Source of the DNA: Bryobacteraceae bacterium
GTDB lineage: Bacteria; Acidobacteriota; Terriglobia; Bryobacterales; Bryobacteraceae
Reading direction: 5' to 3'
DNA length: 64,000 nucleotides
Assembly (NCBI GenBank): GCA_026129905.1
Contig: JAHCHE010000007.1
Span: forward strand, 1 to 64,000
Both the position numbers and the translations under genes were made by a program. The notes under the pieces are model-generated. The model had not been told where the DNA came from. It did not search any database and worked only from the letters and a program-made list of their open reading frames with translations. The number at the start of each line of letters is the position of its first letter. Within the stretch, counting starts at the first letter, position 1. Below are positions 26,767-35,474 of the stretch, one piece after another.

Positions 26767-27318
26767 GTGCAGCACATTAACGTCAAAATCTTCGCCCAGC
26801 AGCCGATCATGATCGATATCGGGCAGGCGATTCCCATCTTTCACCGCTGGATACAGGACCGCGCCACCGACGAGTTGTTGGTCGACGTCGCCGACTACCG
26901 GCACGTGCCGGAGGGTCCCGGCGTCATGCTGATCGGCCACCAGGCAAACTACAGCATGGACAACGCGGGAGGCCGGCTCGGACTGCTCTATAACCGGAAG
27001 TTGAGCGACAACGGTTCCATCCAGGAGCGGCTGCGCCAGGCGTACGATTCGGCGCTGGCGGCCTGCAAGCGCCTGGAAGACGAGCCGGAGTTCCGGCACA
27101 AGCTGAAATTCCATCCGGGCGACTGCGAAGTGATTTTCAACGATCGCCTGCTGGCGCCCAACGACGAACAGACCTATCAGACCCTCAAGCCGGAACTCGA
27201 ACTTTTCTTCGGGTCGCTCTGGGGACACGGGGCTTTCGATCTGGGCAAGAAGGGCGAGCCGCGCGAGCGCCTGCGGGTGCGCGCGGCGCTGCGCTCCGTC
27301 TCGCTGCCCGCGGTCTGA
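26767..27318 (+). CDS. Conserved hypothetical partner of the siroheme reductase
   Basis: 183 residues starting with GTG one base after the reductase stop, so the two are coupled. I do not know its family by name. It is soluble and single-domain, with no metal-binding cysteines. Its distinctive parts are IPIFHRWIQDRATDELLVDV near the start, MLIGHQANYSMDNAGGRLGL and FHPGDCEVIFNDRLLAPNDE. The spacing suggests a dedicated accessory for the reductase, such as an assembly, electron-delivery or regulatory subunit. That is inferred from gene order only. Confidence 0.7.
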   Translation: MQHINVKIFAQQPIMIDIGQAIPIFHRWIQDRATDELLVDVADYRHVPEGPGVMLIGHQANYSMDNAGGRLGLLYNRKLSDNGSIQERLRQAYDSALAACKRLEDEPEFRHKLKFHPGDCEVIFNDRLLAPNDEQTYQTLKPELELFFGSLWGHGAFDLGKKGEPRERLRVRAALRSVSLPAV

Positions 27319-27342
27319 ACCGGGCGTCCCCTGAAAACGCCT

Positions 27343-27348
27343 TATAAT
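27343..27348 (+). promoter_or_regulatory. TATAAT -10 box six bases before a start codon
   Basis: TATAAT at 27343-27348 is followed by six bases and then the ATG at 27355, which places the transcription start at the A of the start codon. No ribosome site is present. This is the geometry of a leaderless mRNA. Confidence 0.5.
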
Positions 27349-27354
27349 GCGGCT

Positions 27355-28329
27355 ATGGCCGCGGTCACCTGCGCCGGCGCGACTGCTCTTGTCGATCTGC
27401 GCCGGATTCGCGCCGATAGCCTGAACGATCTGCTCGAAGAAGAGACCCAACACTGGAAGGACCTCCTGGACTGGGATTTCGCTTCGTCCGCCGACCTGGT
27501 GCGGCGGTTCGTCCGGATGAAATCGCTGAGCGGATGGGTACTGGCGGCCGGCAACCGCCCCATCGGTTACTCGTATTTTGTTTGCGAAGACGCCAAGGGG
27601 CTGATCGGCGACCTGTATATTCTCGACCGGTACCGGTCGGCGGAGCTCGAATATAGGCTGCTTACGGCGGTCTTGGATTCCTTATTCGCCGCCTCGTGCC
27701 TGCACCGCGTTGAAGCGCAGTTGATGACCCTGTCCTCGCCGTTTGACCGCGCGCTGCCGCGTTCCGATTTCGTCGGCGTTCACGCGCGCAATTTCATGGT
27801 AATTCCGCTGGAGGCCGCGCATAGTCTGCCTCCCGGCAAGGCGGCGGACCAGGTGCGGGTGGAGCGGTTCACGCACAGCGCGCACGAAGAGGCGGCGCGG
27901 CTCATCGCCGCCAGCTACCGCGGCCACGTCGACGGCGAGATCAACGATCAGTACCGCTCGGTGAGCGGCGCGCGTCGATTCTTGTCGAATATCGTGCAAT
28001 ATCCCGGCTGCGGCAGTTTTTTTCCTCCCGGCTCCTTGGTGGCGGTGTTGCCGGATACCGGCGAACTCGCCGGAGTTTCCCTGAGCAGCCTGGTGGCGGG
28101 CGACGTCGGCCACATTACCCAGGTCTGCACGCTGCCCGCCGCCCGCCGCCGCGGCATCGCTTATGAACTGGTGCGGCGCTCGCTGCTCGCCCTCGCGTGG
28201 TACGGCTGCCGCAAGGCAAGCCTGACCGTGACATCTTCGAATACCGAGGCGGTCCGTCTCTACGAGCGGATGGGCTTCTCCACTACGCGCGTGTTCGCCG
28301 CCTACGTATGGAACGGCCCGGCGCGGTAG
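27355..28329 (+). CDS. Double GNAT-fold N-acetyltransferase
   Basis: 324 residues holding two GNAT folds. The first (about 1-150) is degenerate, with SGWVLAAGNRPIGYSYFVCE as the central strand pair. The second (about 165-324) keeps the acetyl-CoA-binding loop, LPAARRRGIAYELVRRSL (Q/RxxGxG/A type), and the closing SNTEAVRLYERMGFS. It should acetylate an amine using acetyl-CoA, but the substrate is unknown. It is probably transcribed from its own leaderless promoter. Its 3' end overlaps the next gene by 22 bases. Confidence 0.82.
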   Translation: MAAVTCAGATALVDLRRIRADSLNDLLEEETQHWKDLLDWDFASSADLVRRFVRMKSLSGWVLAAGNRPIGYSYFVCEDAKGLIGDLYILDRYRSAELEYRLLTAVLDSLFAASCLHRVEAQLMTLSSPFDRALPRSDFVGVHARNFMVIPLEAAHSLPPGKAADQVRVERFTHSAHEEAARLIAASYRGHVDGEINDQYRSVSGARRFLSNIVQYPGCGSFFPPGSLVAVLPDTGELAGVSLSSLVAGDVGHITQVCTLPAARRRGIAYELVRRSLLALAWYGCRKASLTVTSSNTEAVRLYERMGFSTTRVFAAYVWNGPAR

Positions 28330-30335
28330 AGCGGCGGGCGCGTTCGCTGACAGGGCTTCCCCCGCGGTTCCGAACGTTGGCGGGCGCCGCGTTTCTGCTG
28401 GCGCTGAACGCATCCATCTGCCGCGACCTGTTCGTGACCGAGTACACCCGGCACATGGGGTCGATCGAGGGAGCCTACATCGGCCTGAGCCGGTATATCC
28501 TCCAGCGCCCCTTCGAGTTCGGCTGGTTCCCGCTCTGGTATTGCGGGATTCCGTTTCAGAACGCGTATCCGCCGCTGCTGCATTACGTGGCGGCGGCGGC
28601 GTGGGCCGGCGGCGTCTCTCCCGCCCTGGCCTATCATGCGGTCGCCGCGGTTTTCTACGCGCTGGGGCCGGTGACGATTTTTGTGTTCGCGGTTGCGCTT
28701 TCCGGCGATCGCCTGGCGAGTTTCTCGGCCGCCGCCGGCTATTCTCTGATTTCACCGTCGATATTCATGGCCGAAAGCGTTCGCGCCTGGGCCGCTCCGG
28801 CGTGGACTCCGGCTCGCCTCAGGTCGCTGGTGGAGTATGGCGACGGCCCGCACGTGGCCGCGCTGACGCTGTTGCCGCTGGCGCTGATCGCGCTGGACCG
28901 CGTGTGGCGGAACGGCGGATTCGCCCGCCTGTACCTAGCGGCCGTCGCGGCCGCCGCGGTGGTTCTCACCAACTGGGTGGGGGCTTTCGGGCTGGCGCTG
29001 GCGGCGGCGAGCTACATTCTCGCCCGCTCCATCGAGCCGGGTTGGCCACGGCGGGCGGCGGTTCTGGCGGCGAGCGCCGTTGTCGCCTACGCGCTGGCGG
29101 CGCCATGGCTTCCCCCCTCCACGGTGGGCCGGATCCGCTACAACTCGCAGAACGTCATCGGCGAGTATCCGTTCACCTGGGCGCACGCGGCATGCGCGGT
29201 TCTCCTGCTGCTGGCCGGGGCCGGCTTGCGCGCCGCGCTCCGCCGCGGAGGCGTTTCCCTCGTTCCGCGCTTCGCATCCTTTTTTTTTCTGCTCACGGGG
29301 GCGATCGTACTGACGGATTCCTGGTTCGGCCTGCCGCTGGTCCCGCGTCCTCACCGCTATCACCTGGAAATGGAGATGGCCTTTTGTCTGCTGGCGGCGT
29401 TTATTGTCACTCCATTTCTTGCGCGGCTTCGCCTCCGCTACAAGTTTGTTGTCGCAATCGTCGCGATTGCTCTGGCGGCGACGCAGTTCGGTAACTACCG
29501 CCTGTCCGCGCGCTGGATGACCGAGACGGTCGACATCTCCGGAACCTTCGAATACCGGGCCTCGGTCTGGCTACAGCGGAACCTTTCCCATGCCCGCGTC
29601 TTCACCTCCGGTTCCCTCCAGTTCTGGCTGAATGCGTTCGCCGATACGCCGCAAGTGGGCGGCGGCTTCGCTCCCGGCATTGCCAACCCGCAGATTCCCA
29701 TCGTGCACTTCGGCGTGCCCTGGACCGTCGCCGACAGCGAAGCGAGCGCGATGTGGCTCAGGCTCTACGGCGCGCAGGCGGTCGCGGTGAGCGGCCCCGG
29801 CGGCCGCGACGCGTACAAAGAAGCGTGGCGCGATCCGAAGAAGTTCGACGGCGTGCTGCCCGAACTGTGGCGCGAGGGCGGCGACGTGATCTACGCGGTT
29901 CCGCAACGGTCCTCATCGCTGGCCCACGTGGTCCGGCCGGAACACGTGGCGCAACGCTCGCCGTCGCACAACGCGGATGTTGAGCCGGTTCGTGCGTTGG
30001 CGGCCGCGCTCGAGGACCCTTCGTTGCCCGAGGCGGCTTTCGCGTGGGAGGGGCCTTCGCGGGCGCGCATTCGCGCTACGCTCCTGCCCAGTCAGCTTCT
30101 GTTCATCCAGGTGAGTCACCACCCCGGCTGGAGTGCGTTCTCGGGCACCGCCGAGCGGGCGATCCGGCGCGACAGCCTCGGCTTCATGATCATCGAGCCG
30201 GACTGCGTGGGCGACTGCGAAGTCACCCTCCGTTACGACGGTGGCTGGGAGTCGGCGTTCGCCAGAACCGCATTCGCGCTCGCCTTGATCGGAGGCCTTG
30301 CAACGTTTCTGACGCGGCTTCGCCGGCGCGGATAA
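28308..30335 (+). CDS. Large polytopic membrane protein, possible PTPS-related/GT-C type
   Basis: 675 residues from the ATG at 28308. A GTG 111 bases upstream lies inside the GNAT gene and is unlikely. There are roughly ten to twelve membrane segments from 15 to 430, then a soluble C-terminal domain and a last helix near 650. The loop IPFQNAYPPLLHYVAAAAWA and the general plan recall the bacterial membrane proteins called 6-pyruvoyl-tetrahydropterin-synthase-related (PF10131), which behave like GT-C glycosyltransferases and have no pterin activity. Residues near VDISGTFEYRASVWLQRNL mark the start of the soluble part. It is probably an envelope glycan enzyme. It is overlapped by the GNAT gene upstream and followed by the MDR dehydrogenase after 18 bases. 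Confidence 0.72.
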   Translation: MERPGAVERRARSLTGLPPRFRTLAGAAFLLALNASICRDLFVTEYTRHMGSIEGAYIGLSRYILQRPFEFGWFPLWYCGIPFQNAYPPLLHYVAAAAWAGGVSPALAYHAVAAVFYALGPVTIFVFAVALSGDRLASFSAAAGYSLISPSIFMAESVRAWAAPAWTPARLRSLVEYGDGPHVAALTLLPLALIALDRVWRNGGFARLYLAAVAAAAVVLTNWVGAFGLALAAASYILARSIEPGWPRRAAVLAASAVVAYALAAPWLPPSTVGRIRYNSQNVIGEYPFTWAHAACAVLLLLAGAGLRAALRRGGVSLVPRFASFFFLLTGAIVLTDSWFGLPLVPRPHRYHLEMEMAFCLLAAFIVTPFLARLRLRYKFVVAIVAIALAATQFGNYRLSARWMTETVDISGTFEYRASVWLQRNLSHARVFTSGSLQFWLNAFADTPQVGGGFAPGIANPQIPIVHFGVPWTVADSEASAMWLRLYGAQAVAVSGPGGRDAYKEAWRDPKKFDGVLPELWREGGDVIYAVPQRSSSLAHVVRPEHVAQRSPSHNADVEPVRALAAALEDPSLPEAAFAWEGPSRARIRATLLPSQLLFIQVSHHPGWSAFSGTAERAIRRDSLGFMIIEPDCVGDCEVTLRYDGGWESAFARTAFALALIGGLATFLTRLRRRG

Positions 30336-30353
30336 TAGGACCTGGAGTAAATC

Positions 30354-31376
30354 ATGAAGGCTGCTTACTATGAAGGGCATGAAACCATCCGGGTAGGACC
30401 GTGCGCGCCCGTCGCCCCCGGCCCGGGCGAGGCGCAGATCCGGGTTTCCCATTGCGGCATCTGCGGCACCGACCTGCACATCTTCCACGGCAAGATGGAC
30501 CATCGCGTCCGCCTGCCCCAGGTGATCGGGCACGAGATGTCCGGCATCGTCGAGAGCGTGGGGCCGGACGTGGAAGGCTTCCGTCCCGGAGACCGCGTCA
30601 CCGTGATGCCGCTGGATCCGTGCGGCGACTGTCCGGCCTGCATCGCCGGCCACTCCCATATCTGCCAGCGCCTGAAGTTCATCGGCATCGACGTTCCAGG
30701 CGCGCTCCAGGGCCTTTGGACGGTACCCTCCCATACGCTGCACCGCCTACCGGAGTCGCTTTCGTTCGAACTCGGAGCGCTCATCGAGCCGGTCGCGGTC
30801 GCCTGTCACGACGTACGCCTCGGAGAGGTGAAACCGGACGAGTACGTTGTGGTGCAGGGAGGCGGGCCGATCGGGGTCCTGGTGGCGCTGGTGGCGCAAA
30901 GCGCGGGCGCGCGCGTCCTGCTCTCGGAGCTGAACCCATTCCGCGTAGCCTTGGCGAACGATCTCGGACTGCGGGCGCTCGATCCTCGCTCGGCGGACCT
31001 GCCGGCCCTGGTGGAGGAGGAAACCGGCGGCGCCGGGGCGGATGTCGTCTTCGAAGTCTCCGGCTCGGCGGCGGGCGCGGAGACGATGACGCGGCTGCCA
31101 CGCACGCGCGGGCGCATTGTCATCGTTGCCATCTTCGCCGACCGCCCTCCGGTGGACCTGTTCCGCTTTTTCTGGCGCGAACTTCGGCTCTTGGGCGCCC
31201 GCGTGTACGAGCATGAGGATTTCGAGCGAGCCATCCAACTGGCGGATTCCGCCGCGCTGCCGCTCCAGGAGCTGATCACCAACATCTGCCCGCTGGAGGA
31301 GCTCGAATGGGGCATGCGGGAGATGGAAAAAGGCGGAGAAGTGATGAAAATTCTTGTCAAATGCTCCGATAAGTAA
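30354..31376 (+). CDS. Zinc-dependent MDR alcohol/polyol dehydrogenase
   Basis: 340 residues. The catalytic zinc site is HCGICGTDLHIFHGK plus GHEMSG. The structural zinc set is the four cysteines in CGDCPACIAGHSHICQ. The nucleotide fold VVVQGGGPIGVLVALVAQSA follows. This is the sorbitol/threonine-dehydrogenase branch, which oxidises a secondary hydroxyl with NAD(P)+. The KduD-like SDR lies 26 bases downstream on the same strand, so the pair probably forms part of a sugar or sugar-acid oxidation route. A GGAG ribosome site is present before the ATG. Confidence 0.9.
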   Translation: MKAAYYEGHETIRVGPCAPVAPGPGEAQIRVSHCGICGTDLHIFHGKMDHRVRLPQVIGHEMSGIVESVGPDVEGFRPGDRVTVMPLDPCGDCPACIAGHSHICQRLKFIGIDVPGALQGLWTVPSHTLHRLPESLSFELGALIEPVAVACHDVRLGEVKPDEYVVVQGGGPIGVLVALVAQSAGARVLLSELNPFRVALANDLGLRALDPRSADLPALVEEETGGAGADVVFEVSGSAAGAETMTRLPRTRGRIVIVAIFADRPPVDLFRFFWRELRLLGARVYEHEDFERAIQLADSAALPLQELITNICPLEELEWGMREMEKGGEVMKILVKCSDK

Positions 31377-31402
31377 ATGCGAAAAAGAAAAGGATACGAC
31401 TC

Positions 31403-32173
31403 GTGAACATACTCAACCTGTTCAGACTCGACGGGAAAACCGCCCTTGTCACCGGCTGCCGGCGCGGCATCGGCAAGTCGTTCGCGGTCGCGCTAGCCGA
31501 TGCCGGGGCCGACATTGCCGGAATCAGTCAGAGCCTGGAGGCCTCCGGCAGCGCCGTGGAGCGGGAGGTGCAAGCGCGCGGCCGCCGGTTCCAGGGCTAC
31601 GCGTGCGACCTCGGCGACCGGCAGGCGCTTTACGAGGTCATCGCGCGGGTGAAGGCGGATTTCCCGGTTGTCGACATTCTCGTGAACAACGCCGGCACAA
31701 TCCTGCGCAAGCCAGCCGCGGAGCATCCGGACGAATATTGGGATCGCATTATTGAAGTAAATCTGAATGCCCAATTCATTCTCGCCCGGGAATTCGGCAA
31801 GGATATGGTCGCGCGCGGCGCGGGGAAGGTGATCTTCACCGCGTCGATGCTGAGCTTCCAGGGGGGCATCACGGTCCCCAGCTACGCCGCCGCCAAGGGG
31901 GGCGTCGCGCAGCTTACCAAGGCGCTGGCCAACGAGTGGGCCCCGCGTGGGGTGCAGGTGAACGCGATCGCGCCCGGCTACATCGCCACCGACAACACCT
32001 CCGCGTTGCAGGCAGACCCGGTGCGCAATCCGGCGATCCTGGCGAGGATTCCGGCCGGCCGTTGGGGCAACCCGGACGACCTGCGCGGCGCGGCGGTCTT
32101 CTTGGCCTCTCCGGCGTCGGATTACGTTACTGGCACAGTGCTGCTGGTGGACGGCGGGTGGCTGGCGCGATAG
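31403..32173 (+). CDS. kduD: SDR oxidoreductase, KduD-like
   Basis: 256 residues starting with GTG, with AAAGGA upstream. It has the classical SDR layout: the nucleotide site in TALVTGCRRGIGKS, NNAG, catalytic Ser and Tyr/Lys in TASMLSFQGGITVPSYAAAK, then VNAIAPGYIATDNT and the C-terminus SDYVTGTVLLVDGGWLAR. The N-terminal ILNLFRLDGKTALVTG and the IPAGRWG motif match 2-dehydro-3-deoxy-D-gluconate 5-dehydrogenase (KduD), an enzyme of pectin-type uronate breakdown. Other SDRs of the gluconate 5-dehydrogenase type are close, so the symbol is provisional. It pairs with the upstream MDR enzyme and converges with the O-antigen ligase, leaving one base. Confidence 0.82.
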   Translation: MNILNLFRLDGKTALVTGCRRGIGKSFAVALADAGADIAGISQSLEASGSAVEREVQARGRRFQGYACDLGDRQALYEVIARVKADFPVVDILVNNAGTILRKPAAEHPDEYWDRIIEVNLNAQFILAREFGKDMVARGAGKVIFTASMLSFQGGITVPSYAAAKGGVAQLTKALANEWAPRGVQVNAIAPGYIATDNTSALQADPVRNPAILARIPAGRWGNPDDLRGAAVFLASPASDYVTGTVLLVDGGWLAR

Positions 32174-32174
32174 T

Positions 32175-33389
32175 TCAGACCGCGGCGGCCGGTTTCTCGT
32201 CCAGGAGCGAATAGCCGCACGCCGCCACCGCCAGGAACAGCGTCAGCACTTCCGTGTCGCCGAGGTTGAGTTCGAAGATGCCCGCGACGAGAATTGCGAT
32301 CACGACGGCGACGCCGCTGTGCAGGATCGCCCTCCGGTCTCCCGGCGGGGACCTCACGATGCCGCGAAGGAAGTCGTAGAGAATCTTTCCCAGCATCCAC
32401 ATCAGCGCGAGCATCGCCGGGATGCCGCGCTCGGCGGCGTAGTGAATGTAGATGTTATGCAGGTGGCCGTACCACCCTTCAGGCAACGGCCTCGGGATGT
32501 CAGGCGGCACGTACCGGTCGAAATCCAGCGTCACGCGCTGCGGGCCCAGGCCGAACCACGGGTGGGCGCGGATCATATTCCATCCGGTACGCCAGCAGAC
32601 GATCCGGTGTTCGTTGGAGTCGAGTTGCCCGTGCGGCCGCGCCAACGACAGAACTCGCTGGCGGATCGACGCGGGGCCGAGCGCGACGATCGCGGCGAGG
32701 ACGACCGGTAGCAGCAAGACCGTTTTGCGCCTCCAGCGCCAGAGCAGGTAGATCCCGCCGGCGCCGGTCGCCATCCAGATGCTGCGCGTCAGTCCGAGCA
32801 CGATGGCGGCGGCCACCAGCGCGGCGCAGACGATCCACAGCGCCATTTTTCTACACGCCGACGGCGCAAACAGGATGAAGCCGGCCGCCAGCAGGAAGAC
32901 TAGCATCATGTGGCCGCCAAACGTCATCCAGTGGCTCATGAAGCCGGTGGTCCGGTCGGCGATGTAGGCTTCATAGAAGTCCTGGCCGAGCGCGCGCGCT
33001 TTCTGATACTTCTCGGAGAACTGGTACAGGCTCAGCGCTGCCGACAGCGCGCCGATGCCGACCCAGGCCTTCACCAGGCCGCGGACGCGGTCCGTCCCGC
33101 GGACAACGCTATAGACCAGCAGCAGAATGAAAAAGACGTAGAACTTACGGATCTGCGGGCGCCCCGCGGCGGCATCGCCCGAGAACGCCAACGACGCAAC
33201 CGTCAGCCCCATGAATAGCGCCAACGGCAGCTTGATGGGGGGAAAACGCAGTTTCTCGCCGGACAGCAGCAACGCGGCCAGCGCCAGCGCCATCATCGAG
33301 TGGCAGACCGCGATCGAGAACAGCGACGCCGCGGCGGCGCCGAAGGTCAGCACGAACGCCGCTCGTCCGAAAAACGATTCGGAAACCAT
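32175..33389 (-). CDS. O-antigen ligase family membrane protein
   Basis: 404 residues with about ten membrane segments. The large periplasmic loop has FGLGPQRVTLDFDRYVPPDI and the HNIYIHYAAERGIPA stretch. The latter, with His-Asn and an acidic residue, is the diagnostic region of WaaL/Wzy_C proteins, which join a lipid-linked glycan to lipid A core or to another acceptor. It lies close to the GT2, GT39-like and GT9 genes but on the strand opposite to some of them, so this is a regional grouping, not one operon. About 128 bases separate its start from the divergent sixA. Confidence 0.85.
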   Translation of the reverse strand: MVSESFFGRAAFVLTFGAAAASLFSIAVCHSMMALALAALLLSGEKLRFPPIKLPLALFMGLTVASLAFSGDAAAGRPQIRKFYVFFILLLVYSVVRGTDRVRGLVKAWVGIGALSAALSLYQFSEKYQKARALGQDFYEAYIADRTTGFMSHWMTFGGHMMLVFLLAAGFILFAPSACRKMALWIVCAALVAAAIVLGLTRSIWMATGAGGIYLLWRWRRKTVLLLPVVLAAIVALGPASIRQRVLSLARPHGQLDSNEHRIVCWRTGWNMIRAHPWFGLGPQRVTLDFDRYVPPDIPRPLPEGWYGHLHNIYIHYAAERGIPAMLALMWMLGKILYDFLRGIVRSPPGDRRAILHSGVAVVIAILVAGIFELNLGDTEVLTLFLAVAACGYSLLDEKPAAAV

Positions 33390-33517
33390 GGATTGCGCTT
33401 CTCCCGGCAGCGCGTGTCGGCGAACCGGACCAGGATTGCCGACCGGGCGCGCGAGTGAGCGCCGAACACGGATTGCCGGAGTCCCCAGTATGCCAGAATG
33501 GAATTCCGGAAGGGCGG

Positions 33518-34003
33518 ATGGAAATCTATCTGTTGCGGCACGGCATCGCCGAATCGGCCAAGGCCGGCATGAGTGACGCGGACCGGGCTTTGACGCCGGA
33601 CGGCAAAAAGAAAATGCGCGCCGTGCTCAAGGTGGCAGCCGGCGCCGGAGTTGAACCGTCGAAGATCCTCACCAGTCCGCTCCGCCGCGCGATGGAGACC
33701 GCCCAAATCGCCGCCGAGGTCTTGCGCTACGAAGGGGAGGTCGTCAAGGCCGACGTTCTGCTGCCCGGCGGCGCGCCGCAGGATGTCTGGGACGAACTTC
33801 GCAGCCTGAAGGCCGAAACAAGCATCGTGCTGTCCGGACACGAGCCTCAGTTCGGCTATCTTGCGGCGTACCTGCTGGGAGCGCCCTCGGTCCAGGTGGA
33901 CGTGAAAAAAGGATCCCTGCTGCGCATCGACGTCGACGAGTTCAGCCCCCATCCCCGCGGCGTCCTCCGCTGGTACCTGACGCCGAGACTCGCCGGGGCG
34001 TAA
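33518..34003 (+). CDS. sixA: SixA-type phosphohistidine phosphatase
   Basis: 161 residues from the ATG at 33518, which gives MEIYLLRHGIAESAK at once, with GGAAGGGCGG upstream. An upstream frame start at 33455 adds non-homologous sequence. The RHG catalytic His is in the first strand. TSPLRRAMETAQI supplies the second arginine, and the distal His is in VLSGHEPQFGYLA. SixA removes phosphate from histidine phosphotransfer proteins or related substrates in the cytoplasm. The gene is monocistronic between the O-antigen ligase and the convergent end of the egt-ABC operon, whose stop is 14 bases away. Confidence 0.88.
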   Translation: MEIYLLRHGIAESAKAGMSDADRALTPDGKKKMRAVLKVAAGAGVEPSKILTSPLRRAMETAQIAAEVLRYEGEVVKADVLLPGGAPQDVWDELRSLKAETSIVLSGHEPQFGYLAAYLLGAPSVQVDVKKGSLLRIDVDEFSPHPRGVLRWYLTPRLAGA

Positions 34004-34017
34004 ACTGCGGCGCGCGA

Positions 34018-34887
34018 TCATTCGGAAAACCCGCGCAGGAACTCCCGCGCCACCTCGTCCAGCGGGCGATGTTCGCCGTCCACCTGATAGTTCAGCCGCC
34101 GCATGGTCGCCTGTGAAATTGCGCCGGACAGCGCGGTGAGCGCCTCCTGCAACCCTTCGAATTCGTCGAGCGCCTCCGCCCGCACGACCACCGCGGCTTC
34201 GTACGGTGGAAAGACGCCCTTGTCGTCCTCCAGCACGCTCACATCAAGCTTCGATAGCATCCCGTCGGTACCGTTGGCCGCCACCATCGTCACCTGGCCC
34301 TGCTGGAGCGCCCGATAGAGCAGGCCAAGATCCATTGTCTTTGGCTGCCCGTTCCACGTGAGGTTATACGCGTTCAAGGCTGCCAGTCCGTCGGGCCGGC
34401 GCTCGAACTCGTAGCCGATGCCGAGCGTCCATCCGCCGCGGCGGGCGGCGTCGCTCAACGTCGCAAGCCCTCCCGCGCGCGCGTCGGCTCCGCGCACCAC
34501 CATCGCGAACGAGTTGTTGAAACCGAGCGGCGGGAGCCACTTCACTGAGAATTTCTCCTCGTACGCCCTCGAGACGCTCTCGAAGACGCGGGCCGCGTCC
34601 CGCTCCGGCGGCATGCGGAGAACCGCCGTCAACGCCGTCCCGGTGTACTCCGGGTACAGATCGATCCCGCCGCTCACCAGCGCCTGGTGCGCCAGCATCG
34701 TTCCGCCGAGGTTCAGCCGCCGTTCCACGCGCGTCGACAGGCGCCTCTCGACCTGTTGCGCGAGAATCTCGCCCAGCACCAGTTGCTCGGTGAAGTTCTT
34801 CGAGCCGACCACGAGGCGTCGCTCACTCGCGCACGAGATCGCCAGCCCTGCGGCGATCAGTAGGGCGAGAGCCTTCGTTCCACCCAT
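34018..34887 (-). CDS. Glycine-betaine/choline-family ABC substrate-binding lipoprotein
   Basis: 289 residues from the ATG at 34887. The N-terminus MGGTKALALLIAAGLAISCA is a lipoprotein signal with cysteine at residue 19. The mature protein starts with RLVVGSKNFTEQLVLGEILA, the OpuAC/OsmF-type opening, followed by GGIDLYPEYTGTALTAVL. The family binds trimethylammonium or similar cations in an aromatic pocket. Gene order puts it at the end of the egtB-egtD-ATPase-permease operon, overlapping the permease 3' end by 31 bases, so ergothioneine, hercynine or histidine betaine is a reasonable ligand guess. Glycine betaine, choline or proline betaine remain possible. The open frame continues upstream, but that part is the permease shadow. 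Confidence 0.88.
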   Translation of the reverse strand: MGGTKALALLIAAGLAISCASERRLVVGSKNFTEQLVLGEILAQQVERRLSTRVERRLNLGGTMLAHQALVSGGIDLYPEYTGTALTAVLRMPPERDAARVFESVSRAYEEKFSVKWLPPLGFNNSFAMVVRGADARAGGLATLSDAARRGGWTLGIGYEFERRPDGLAALNAYNLTWNGQPKTMDLGLLYRALQQGQVTMVAANGTDGMLSKLDVSVLEDDKGVFPPYEAAVVVRAEALDEFEGLQEALTALSGAISQATMRRLNYQVDGEHRPLDEVAREFLRGFSE

Positions 34888-35474
34888 CCAAGCCCCCAAT
34901 CGGTGGCCAGCGCCAACAGCGCCGCCGGAATCGCTCCCGCCAGGATTTGCGACGTGTCGACCGTGGCGATGCCGCGAAAGATGAACACGCCGAGACCGCC
35001 CGCGCCGATCGCCGCCGCGATGGTGGCCGTGCCGATGGTAGTCACCGCGGCAACGCGCACTCCGGCGAAAATCGTGCGGGCCGCCAGCGGCAATTCCACT
35101 CTCCAGAGCAATTGCCGGTCCGTCAGCCCTAGCGCGACCGCTGTTTCGCGTACCGCCGGATCCACCGTGGCGATGCCGACATACGTGTTGCGCAGGATCG
35201 GCAGGAGCGCGTACAGCACCAGCGCGATCACCGCCGCGCGCGGCCCGATGCCGCCGATCACCGGAATCGGAATCAGAAATCCGAACAGGGCGAGGCTCGG
35301 CACGGTTTGGAAGACGTTGGCGACCGAGAGCGCCCAACGCTGCGCCGCGCGGCGACGGGTGGCCAATATGCCGGTTGGAATGCCGATGAGAGCGGCGAAC
35401 GCGAGCGCGAGAGCCACCAGGCCAATGTGCTCCCAGGTGAACCGGAGCAGGTCGCGCATCAATGCCTCATTCAT
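34857..35474 (-). CDS. Glycine-betaine/choline-family ABC permease
   Basis: 205 residues with six membrane segments, such as HIGLVALALAFAALIGIPTG. The binding-protein-dependent transport loop is intact (DPAVRETAVALGLTDRQLLW, EAA-like). The length is typical of OpuBB/YehW-type permeases that are not fused to a substrate-binding domain. It imports the substrate delivered by the lipoprotein encoded immediately downstream. Its start overlaps the ATPase 3' end by 8 bases, and its end overlaps the lipoprotein gene. Confidence 0.9.
   Translation of the reverse strand: MNEALMRDLLRFTWEHIGLVALALAFAALIGIPTGILATRRRAAQRWALSVANVFQTVPSLALFGFLIPIPVIGGIGPRAAVIALVLYALLPILRNTYVGIATVDPAVRETAVALGLTDRQLLWRVELPLAARTIFAGVRVAAVTTIGTATIAAAIGAGGLGVFIFRGIATVDTSQILAGAIPAALLALATDWGLGWVERRLSPY

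Noticed and set aside
34888-35337. Upstream extension of the substrate-binding protein frame
   Set aside because: It runs through the permease gene and gives low-complexity Arg/Gly sequence. The lipoprotein signal begins at 34887.
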